Origin: Chloroflexota bacterium
GTDB lineage: Bacteria > Chloroflexota > Dehalococcoidia > Bin125
Length of the DNA: 8,245 nt
NCBI GenBank assembly: GCA_027296805.1
Contig: JAPUIR010000253.1
Span: forward strand, 1-8,245
Direction: 5' to 3'
Below the pieces are notes generated by a model that was not told the DNA's origin, searched no databases, and saw only the letters and a list, made by a program, of their open reading frames with translations. This document shows positions 1-4,299 of this stretch, piece by piece. Each line of letters starts with the position of its first letter. Position 1 is the stretch's first letter. Both the position numbers and the translations under genes were made by a program.

Positions 1-256
1 CGGCCATCCAGACGGCCAGCTCGGCTTGCGCGGAGGTGATGACCGGCTCGTCCTCGATGAAGGCGTGGATCGGGCGCGGGTCCGCGATGTCGGAGCTGTC
101 AGTGAGGCGCAGGACGACGCCCTGCAGCACCCGTCGTCCGAAGGGCACGAACAACGCGTGACCGCGAAGAACCGCCAGCCCGTCCGGAATTCGATAGGTG
201 AACGTTTCGCGGTGGGGCCGGCCCGAGTAGACGGCGATCTCGGCGAACTGGGTCAT
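1..256 (-). CDS. priA: Primosomal protein N' (PriA), N-terminal part, cut by window edge
   Basis: The ATG at 256-254 on the minus strand opens a frame with no stop through to base 1, giving 85 residues. It begins MTQFAEIAVYSGRPHRETF and continues with TYRIPDG and the segment VPFGRRVLQGVV (about residues 37-48). This is the usual pattern of the PriA N-terminal 3'-DNA-binding domain: a beta-rich start, a P(E/D)GL turn, then a VPFGRR strand. In known PriA proteins this domain binds the 3' end of the leading strand at stalled forks, and the helicase core that follows reloads the replisome. The helicase motifs lie outside the window, so only the N-terminal domain supports the call. It is the last minus-strand gene, 101 bases after rplS. 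No clear ribosome binding site precedes the ATG, and no alternative in-frame start was found close upstream. Confidence 0.85.
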   Translation of the reverse strand, partial: MTQFAEIAVYSGRPHRETFTYRIPDGLAVLRGHALFVPFGRRVLQGVVLRLTDSSDIADPRPIHAFIEDEPVITSAQAELAVWMA

Positions 257-357
257 TTGGATCGATGGTATCGAGACGGCTAGGCGGGCGCACTGTGGTT
301 ACAGGCGCGTGGGCGGTTACGTTCGTGCGGGGAAACGGCAGTGCTGGATTGGCGTGG
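257..357 (-). other. rplS-priA intergenic spacer
   Basis: This 101-base gap on the minus strand separates the rplS stop from the priA start. I looked for a stem-loop followed by a T-run, for -35/-10 hexamers and for a Shine-Dalgarno site before priA, and found nothing convincing. It is too short for a further gene. Whether priA is co-transcribed with rplS cannot be decided from the sequence. Confidence 0.5.
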
Positions 358-726
358 TTAGTAGGAGTGGATCTTGCGCTGGGCGTAGCGGGTGCGCTCC
401 GGCACACGCGCCGCTCGCCCCGTCCGGTCCCGGAGGTAGTAGAGCTTGGCCCGTCGGACTCGGCCGTGACGGGTCACTTCCACCTTCTCGACCCGGGGCG
501 AGTGGTAGAGGAACGTGCGCTCGACGCCGATGCCCTGCGTCACCCGACGCACCGTGAAGTTGGAGGACGAGCCTTTGCGCTGGATGCGGAGGCAGACACC
601 TTCGAAGACCTGGGTGCGCTCGCGCTCCCCCTCGACCACTTTGACGTGGACGCGGAGGGTGTTGCCGGGCTGAAACTCGGCGATCTCGGAGTTGCGCTCA
701 AGTTCCAGGAGGTCGCTGCGGTCCAT
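358..726 (-). CDS. rplS: 50S ribosomal protein L19
   Basis: This 122-residue protein starts [18 protein letters not shown] and has the family order of segments: [20 protein letters not shown] (18-37), [15 protein letters not shown] (38-52), [16 protein letters not shown] (57-72) and [20 protein letters not shown] (74-93), then a basic C-terminus with KLYYLRD. Length and motifs match bacterial L19, a large-subunit protein near the 30S-50S interface. The start is supported by GGAA at 735-732, five bases before the ATG. trmD lies upstream in the same direction with a 153-base gap, the usual trmD-rplS pairing but wider than normal. A TACAAT sequence in that gap may give rplS its own promoter. Nothing in the protein looks unusual. 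Confidence 0.97.
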   Translation of the reverse strand: MDRSDLLELERNSEIAEFQPGNTLRVHVKVVEGERERTQVFEGVCLRIQRKGSSSNFTVRRVTQGIGVERTFLYHSPRVEKVEVTRHGRVRRAKLYYLRDRTGRAARVPERTRYAQRKIHSY

Positions 727-766
727 GATCGTTCCAGGTCGAGCGTGCAGGGCTCAACGGTGGCCC

Positions 767-772
767 ATTGTA
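767..772 (-). promoter_or_regulatory. Possible -10 element for rplS
   Basis: On the minus strand this reads TACAAT, one base from the consensus TATAAT, about 40 bases before the rplS start codon. No good -35 hexamer lies 16-18 bases upstream; a TTGACC at 818-813 is 40 bases away, too far to pair with it. The placement is sensible for an independent rplS promoter, but a single hexamer match is weak evidence. Confidence 0.3.
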
Positions 773-854
773 CGGGGGACGACCGGCAGGGGCGAGCCTC
801 GCCTCGTATCGAGGTCAACGTTCGCGAGAAGCTGCCGACGTTCCAAGGCAGCGC

Positions 855-876
855 GAGTCGGTAACGGGCCCGACTC
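855..876 (-). terminator. Hairpin just after the trmD stop (possible weak terminator or processing site)
   Basis: On the minus strand GAGTCGG (876-870) is followed by an 8-base loop and the perfect complement CCGACTC (861-855). The stem begins four bases after the trmD TAG at 882-880. No T-run follows, so it is not a standard intrinsic terminator. It could attenuate read-through from trmD into rplS or mark an RNA processing or 3'-end stabilising site. The pairing is seen in the sequence; the role is inferred. Confidence 0.3.
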
Positions 877-879
877 AGA

Positions 880-1608
880 CTAGCCAGCGGTTGGATCGCC
901 ACGCTCTTCGAGTTCGGCGGGTGTGAGGTCGGCGTCGGCGAGCAGGTCGGGACGGCGCTGCGCCGTGCGTCGGATGCGCTGGGCGCGACGCCAGCGGTCG
1001 ATCTTCGCGTGGTCGCCGCTCAGGAGCACTGGCGGGACCGTCCAGCCGCGAAAGTCGGGGGGGCGGGTGTAGTGGGGATACTCCAAGAGCGAGTCGTTGA
1101 AGGACTCCTCCAGGAGCGATTCGGCCGAGCCCAAGGCGCCGGGCAGCAGGCGGACGACCGCGTCCACGACGACCATGGCCGGAAGCTCGCCGCCGCTCAG
1201 CACGTAGTCGCCGACGGAGATCTCATCGTCGACGAGGTGCTCGCGGACCCGCTCGTCGATGCCTTCGTAGCGGGCGGCGCAGAGGATGAGTCGCTCCTCT
1301 TGAGCGAGATCGGCGACGAGCGATTGGGTGAGCGGGCGTCCCTGTGGAGTGAGCAGGATCACGCGGCCCGCGGGCGGGCTCTCTTGCAGCTGCTCCACGG
1401 CGCGGAACCAGGGCTCGGGCCGCATGACCATGCCGGCGCCGCCGCCGTAGGGCGCGTCGTCCACGGTGCGATGACGGTCGTCGGTCCAGTCGCGGAGATC
1501 GTGGAGGGCGATCTCGACTACGCCCGCGTCGGCGGCGCGCTTGATGATGCTGGCGCCGAAGGGGCTCTCGAACATCTGGGGGAAGACGGAGACGATGTCG
1601 ATCCGCAT
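880..1608 (-). CDS. trmD: tRNA (guanine37-N1)-methyltransferase TrmD
   Basis: TrmD transfers a methyl group from S-adenosylmethionine to N1 of G37, next to the anticodon, which prevents +1 frameshifting. The 242-residue protein has the family signatures in order: N-terminal [32 protein letters not shown] (44-62), LTPQGRPL (86-93), RYEGIDERV (113-121), the trefoil-knot segment [13 protein letters not shown] (133-145), and YPHYTRP followed by [12 protein letters not shown] in the C-terminal half. Length is typical. Aligned by eye with E. coli TrmD, the position of catalytic Asp169 is Glu168 here (LLEESF for TEDSF). The ATG lies 3 bases after the mogA stop with no strong Shine-Dalgarno site, so translation is probably coupled to mogA. 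rimM and rpsP, the usual upstream partners, are absent. Confidence 0.98.
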   Translation of the reverse strand: MRIDIVSVFPQMFESPFGASIIKRAADAGVVEIALHDLRDWTDDRHRTVDDAPYGGGAGMVMRPEPWFRAVEQLQESPPAGRVILLTPQGRPLTQSLVADLAQEERLILCAARYEGIDERVREHLVDDEISVGDYVLSGGELPAMVVVDAVVRLLPGALGSAESLLEESFNDSLLEYPHYTRPPDFRGWTVPPVLLSGDHAKIDRWRRAQRIRRTAQRRPDLLADADLTPAELEERGDPTAG

Positions 1609-1611
1609 GTC

Positions 1612-2100
1612 TTAGTGCTCGGTGTCGCCGGCGATTAAAGCGATTGCGTGCTCAAGCACAGGCAAGATCGCATCGAGATTCTCTCGCGCCCCCCGCTCGG
1701 AGCCGGGCAGATTCACGATCAGGGTGGACCCCACGGCGCCCACCAGGCCACGGCTGAGGGCGGCCATGGGCGTGTGCTGGAGTCCCGCCTGGCGCATCAC
1801 TTCAGCCATTCCCGGCACCTCCCGCTCGATGACTTGGCGGGTCGCTTCAGGCGTGTTGTCGCGCGGTCCCAGCCCGGTGCCGCCCGTCGTGAGAATGAGA
1901 TTGACACGTCCAGCGGTGGCCCAGCGACGCAGGGTTTCGGCGATGCCGTCGGGGTCGTCAGGGATGATCGCTTTTTCCACGATCTCAGGACGAAGAGGTG
2001 CGAGAACCTCCGCGATCGCGGGTCCGGCGGTGTCTTCCCGATCGCCACGACTCCCCGAATCGCTCACGGTAAGGATGCCGACTCTGAGGCTTGGAGCCAT
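1612..2100 (-). CDS. mogA: MogA/MoaB-family molybdenum cofactor protein (molybdopterin adenylyltransferase type)
   Basis: This 162-residue protein has the MoCF-binding fold signatures: TVSDSGSRG (11-19), ILTTGGTGLGPRDNTPEA (69-86), MRQAGLQHTPMAALSRG (102-118) and LIVNLPGSERGARENL (127-142), ending with ILPVLEHA. The family adenylates molybdopterin (MogA) or is its MoaB relative; the two cannot be separated by eye, so the symbol is a best guess. The ATG at 2100 puts the first beta strand at residues 5-12, as is normal, with AGGA 11 bases upstream. Longer in-frame starts at 2157 and 2220 would add 19-40 residues unlike the family, the longer one running into the AT-rich promoter zone. It is the first minus-strand gene and divergent from mraZ. 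No other cofactor gene is nearby. Confidence 0.92.
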   Translation of the reverse strand: MAPSLRVGILTVSDSGSRGDREDTAGPAIAEVLAPLRPEIVEKAIIPDDPDGIAETLRRWATAGRVNLILTTGGTGLGPRDNTPEATRQVIEREVPGMAEVMRQAGLQHTPMAALSRGLVGAVGSTLIVNLPGSERGARENLDAILPVLEHAIALIAGDTEH

Positions 2101-2157
2101 CTGGTACCGCGTCCTACTCGCGCCTGCCGGCGCTGCGTCCGTTGCTGTCCGAACCAT

Positions 2158-2210
2158 CTTCCAATGTTTTTCCAAGAAAGTCTTGACGTCCCTGTTGACA
2201 AGAATGGGGA
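2158..2210. promoter_or_regulatory. AT-rich divergent promoter zone with TTGAC repeats
   Basis: This is the least GC-rich stretch in the window and lies between two divergent genes. On the plus strand TTGACG (2183-2188) and TTGACA (2195-2200) are direct repeats 12 bases apart; TTGACA is a perfect -35 consensus. The best -10-like match, TATGGG at 2223, is 22 bases away, so the promoter is not fully defined. The same place holds an imperfect inverted repeat, TCTTGAC (2181-2187) against GACAAGA (2197-2203), with one mismatch and a 9-base spacer. No convincing minus-strand promoter for mogA was found. The location supports a promoter region; the exact elements are uncertain. Confidence 0.4.
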
Positions 2211-2224
2211 ATGGTGCCACGGTA

Positions 2225-2249
2225 TGGGTCGTTGTGGGGAGAAATGGGG
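2225..2249 (+). promoter_or_regulatory. MraZ operator: three TGGGN boxes at 10-bp spacing
   Basis: TGGGT (2225-2229), TGGGG (2235-2239) and TGGGG (2245-2249) are separated by exactly 5 bases. MraZ is known from E. coli to bind TGGGN direct repeats with 5-base spacers upstream of its own gene, so sequence and spacing both fit. A further TGGGG at 2205-2209 is in the same 10-bp phase, with the slot at 2215 degenerate. The array lies 25-50 bases after the TTGACA hexamer, where bound MraZ would block the promoter or early transcription. This implies autoregulation of the whole plus-strand cluster. Confidence 0.8.
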
Positions 2250-2251
2250 AG

Positions 2252-2335
2252 CTTGGTCGGCCCCCAGTCGAAATCGGACCTCACGACCAGCCGAGGGAAG
2301 CGCAGAAGGCGCATCACCTCTGAAAGGCGACCAAG
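2252..2335 (+). promoter_or_regulatory. Foldable 5' leader upstream of mraZ
   Basis: CTTGGTCG (2252-2259) is perfectly complementary to CGACCAAG (2328-2335), making an 8-bp stem that would close an 84-base domain. The same 5' arm can instead pair with CGACCAG (2284-2290, ending in a G-U pair), so the two folds exclude each other. Inside the domain, CAGAAGG (2303-2309) pairs with CCTCTG (2317-2322) with one bulged A. The mraZ ribosome binding site follows 12 bases after the domain. No known riboswitch class is recognised. Pairings are seen by eye and were not scored for energy; in GC-rich DNA some may be chance. Confidence 0.3.
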
Positions 2336-2354
2336 AAACGGATGTTGGGGCAAA

Positions 2355-2792
2355 TTGTCCGCCTTCCGCGGCACCTTCGAACACTCTCTCGATCAGCGGG
2401 GGCGCCTCGCGATACCGGCACGGTATCGGCAGGCCTTCGCGGAGGGCGGCGTGTTGACTCCCAGCCCCGACGGCTGCCTGGAACTGTATCCGGCAGCGGC
2501 GTTCGACGAGACAGCCAACCAACTGACGGCGGAGGGAGCCAACCTCCAGCGTGGCCGCCGCCTCCGACGAGCCTTGTACGCCCGATCGTGGGATGTGGAC
2601 TTGGACAAGCAGGGTCGGATCTTGATTCCCCAGAGTATGCGGGATGCAGCGGACGTGCAGGACGCCGTGGTGCTCGCTGGACGAGGCGAATGCCTCGAAG
2701 TGTGGGGGCTCGAACGCTGGCACGAGGAATCGTCCGCGGTGGAGCGCGACTACGCCGCGAATCTGGAAGCGCAGGAGCAGTCCACGTCATGA
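2355..2792 (+). CDS. mraZ: Transcriptional regulator MraZ
   Basis: From the TTG at 2355 the product is 145 residues, beginning (M)SAFRGTFEHSLDQRGRL, the standard MraZ N-terminus. It has two SpoVT/AbrB-type halves, each with the family motif: DQRGRLAIPARYR in the first and DKQGRILIPQSMR in the second. MraZ forms rings that bind the TGGGN repeats before its own gene and controls the division and cell wall cluster. The TTG is preferred because upstream ATGs in frame (2211, 2244) would add 37-48 residues unlike the family and translate through the operator; no ATG or GTG lies between 2244 and 2355. A modest GGGG at 2347-2350 sits 4 bases before it. The stop overlaps the rsmH start as ATGA (2789-2792). 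Confidence 0.9.
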   Translation: MSAFRGTFEHSLDQRGRLAIPARYRQAFAEGGVLTPSPDGCLELYPAAAFDETANQLTAEGANLQRGRRLRRALYARSWDVDLDKQGRILIPQSMRDAADVQDAVVLAGRGECLEVWGLERWHEESSAVERDYAANLEAQEQSTS

Positions 2793-3718
2793 CACCGGTC
2801 GAGGGGACAGGGCCCGACACCAACTCCGCACCACACACGCCCGTCATGCTCGCTGAGACGTTGCACTTCCTCAACGTGCGGGCCGGCGGGCGCTACATCG
2901 ATTGCACCGTGGGGGCCGGCGGACACGCCGCCGCCATTCTCGAAGCGTCCGCGCCGGACGGCCGGCTGCTGGGCATCGACGCTGATCCGGACGCGCTGGC
3001 CGCGGCGGAGGAGCGCCTGGCGCCTTACGCCGGACGGTTCGTGCTCAAACAAGGCTATTTCGATCGCGCAGCCACGTTCGCCGCTGAAGCGGACATCGTC
3101 CCGGCGGACGGGCTGCTGTGCGACCTGGGCATCTCCAGCCTCCAGCTGGACAACCCCGGGCGCGGCTTCTCCTTCCGAGGAGATGGGCCGCTGGACATGC
3201 GTTTCGGTCCGCAAGCGGAACTGACCGCGGCGGACATCGTGAACGAATATTCGCAAGAGGAGCTGGCGCGCATCCTCTACGAGTACGGAGATGAGCGGCG
3301 TTCTCGCCGCATCGCGCGCGCCATCGTGGAGCGCCGACCGTTGCACTCCACGCTTGATCTCGCCAAAGCCGTCGAGCAGGTCGCGGGGAAGGGCCGCAAG
3401 TCCATTCCATTTAGTAGAGTTCACCCCGCCACCAAAACCTTCTTGGCCCTTCGCTTGGCGGTCAATCAGGAGCTTCGGCACCTGAGCGACCTCCTCGCCC
3501 TGGCCCGCGGCCTGCTCGGCTTTGGATCCCGTCTGGTGGTCCTGTCCTTTCATTCCCTCGAAGACCGGATTGTGAAGAACTTTCTGCGGGAGCACTCCCA
3601 CGGCGAGGACGCTTCCTTCCGGCGTCTGACCAAGAAGGTGGTCCGCCCTCAGGCGGACGAGGTCCAGCGCAACCCGCGAAGCCGCAGTGCGCGGCTGCGG
3701 GCCGCCGAGACTCTATAA
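2789..3718 (+). CDS. rsmH: 16S rRNA (cytosine1402-N4)-methyltransferase RsmH (MraW)
   Basis: RsmH methylates N4 of C1402 in the ribosomal P site using S-adenosylmethionine. The 309-residue protein shows HTPVMLAETLHFL (16-28), the SAM-binding YIDCTVGAGGHAAAIL (36-51), LLGIDADPDAL (60-70), CDLGISSLQLDNPGRGFSFR (111-130), GPLDMRF (133-139), the helical-domain NEYSQEELARILYEYGDER (152-170), PATKTFLALRLAVNQEL (213-229) and SFHSLEDRIVKNF (253-265). The C-terminus has the usual NPRSRSARLRA. All key motifs are intact and length is typical. The ATG at 2789 overlaps the mraZ stop; AGGAG at 2773-2777 lies 11 bases upstream, so coupling probably helps. The reading frame stays open back to 2342, but upstream it is only an alternative frame of mraZ. 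Confidence 0.97.
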   Translation: MTPVEGTGPDTNSAPHTPVMLAETLHFLNVRAGGRYIDCTVGAGGHAAAILEASAPDGRLLGIDADPDALAAAEERLAPYAGRFVLKQGYFDRAATFAAEADIVPADGLLCDLGISSLQLDNPGRGFSFRGDGPLDMRFGPQAELTAADIVNEYSQEELARILYEYGDERRSRRIARAIVERRPLHSTLDLAKAVEQVAGKGRKSIPFSRVHPATKTFLALRLAVNQELRHLSDLLALARGLLGFGSRLVVLSFHSLEDRIVKNFLREHSHGEDASFRRLTKKVVRPQADEVQRNPRSRSARLRAAETL

Positions 3719-3720
3719 CC

Positions 3721-4185
3721 GTGCGCCGCTCATCTGCCTTGCCGTTGCCGGGCGTTCGGCGCGGCTCGGCGCGCTCGCGATCTCTCGAACGGGTGCGGCC
3801 GCTTCAACGCAGCGGTCTGCCGCTGGCGGTCTGGATCGCCGTGCTGGGGATCGCCTTCGCCGCCTTTCTTCCGGTCCTGCAGACGAGCGACGCGACTTCG
3901 GCGGCGGCCGAGGTGCGGACGCTGGAGCAAGATCGTGCACGACTCCAAGCCGAGGTGCGGCTGCTCGCTTCCCAGGTGGGGGAGTTGACGGCTCTGGCCC
4001 GGGTGGAGCAAGTGGCGGTGGAGCGCCTGGACATGGTGCCGGCGCGCCCCACTGTCGTGCTGAAAGTACCGGAGGTTCCCCCGCCGCGGCTTCTCCCGGC
4101 TCGCTTCTTGCCGCAGCGGGATATTGAGGTAGAGACAGCGCTGCCCTGGTGGCAGTCGCTGTTCGGTGTCCTCGTCTTGCGCTGA
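3721..4185 (+). CDS. ftsL: FtsL/DivIC-like septum formation protein
   Basis: This 154-residue protein starts at a GTG two bases after the rsmH stop. It has an Arg-rich cytoplasmic N-terminus (1-32), one membrane segment (about 34-54, AVWIAVLGIAFAAF), and a heptad-like coiled coil (about 60-105, with LEQDRARLQAEVRLL). Next comes ALARVEQVAVERLDMVPARP (91-110), the equivalent of the FtsL/DivIC segment that leads into a G/DMV.P turn, followed by VVLKVPE. FtsL bridges FtsB/FtsQ to FtsWI and helps activate septal synthesis; the place before ftsI is the classic ftsL locus. The protein is longer than many FtsL: after a Pro-rich stretch (117-131) it ends in LPWWQSLFGVLVLR, a hydrophobic tail not expected for the family. 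Sequence conservation in FtsL is low, so context carries weight. Confidence 0.82.
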   Translation: MRRSSALPLPGVRRGSARSRSLERVRPLQRSGLPLAVWIAVLGIAFAAFLPVLQTSDATSAAAEVRTLEQDRARLQAEVRLLASQVGELTALARVEQVAVERLDMVPARPTVVLKVPEVPPPRLLPARFLPQRDIEVETALPWWQSLFGVLVLR

Positions 4186-4194
4186 GGACGGAAC

Positions 4195-4293
4195 TTGGCG
4201 ACGACGCGCTCCCGGGCGGCGTCGCGAAGCGTGCAGCCAAGCCCTTTGCGGGTGATCCCGCGTCGGTCGTGGGGGCGTGGCTCGATGGAATGA
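4195..4293 (+). CDS. Possible 32-codon leader ORF (or cut-off N-terminus) before ftsI
   Basis: A TTG at 4195 is preceded by GAGGA (4184-4188, overlapping the ftsL stop) with a 6-base spacer, a good initiation geometry. It opens a 32-residue Arg/Ser-rich frame (ATTRSRAASRSVQPS, then LRVIPRRSWGRGSME) that stops at TGA 4291-4293. This TGA lies 6 bases before the ftsI ATG and in the same frame as ftsI. Options: a translated leader that couples ftsL and ftsI, a disordered basic tail of FtsI separated by a true or erroneous stop, or chance. The composition resembles cytoplasmic tails of divisome proteins. Nothing shows homology. Confidence 0.3.
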   Translation: MATTRSRAASRSVQPSPLRVIPRRSWGRGSME

Positions 4294-4299
4294 GGAGTC

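Noticed and set aside
265..864. Long plus-strand frame opposite rplS
   Set aside because: It is antisense to rplS and has no recognisable domain; GC-rich coding DNA commonly leaves such frames open on the opposite strand.
2101..2220. Longer mogA beginning at 2157 or 2220
   Set aside because: The added residues do not resemble MogA/MoaB N-termini, and the longer form extends into the AT-rich divergent promoter zone. The fold begins a few residues after the ATG at 2100.
2255..2259. A fourth downstream MraZ box in the TTGGTC sequence
   Set aside because: The in-phase slot reads GGTCG, and TGGTC is shifted by one base and does not match TGGGN.
2211..2354. Longer mraZ beginning at ATG 2211 or 2244
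   Set aside because: It would add 37-48 residues absent from the family and place the MraZ operator and the leader inside the coding sequence.
2342..3718. A 458-codon open frame from ATG 2342 that includes rsmH and runs through mraZ in another frame
   Set aside because: The first 149 codons show no family features and are Arg/Pro/Gly-rich, as expected from an alternative frame of GC-rich coding DNA. The RsmH protein begins properly at 2789.
4285..4293. Start-stop unit ATG GAA TGA as a functional mini-ORF
   Set aside because: It lies inside the better-supported 32-codon frame, has no ribosome binding site of its own, and may be chance.
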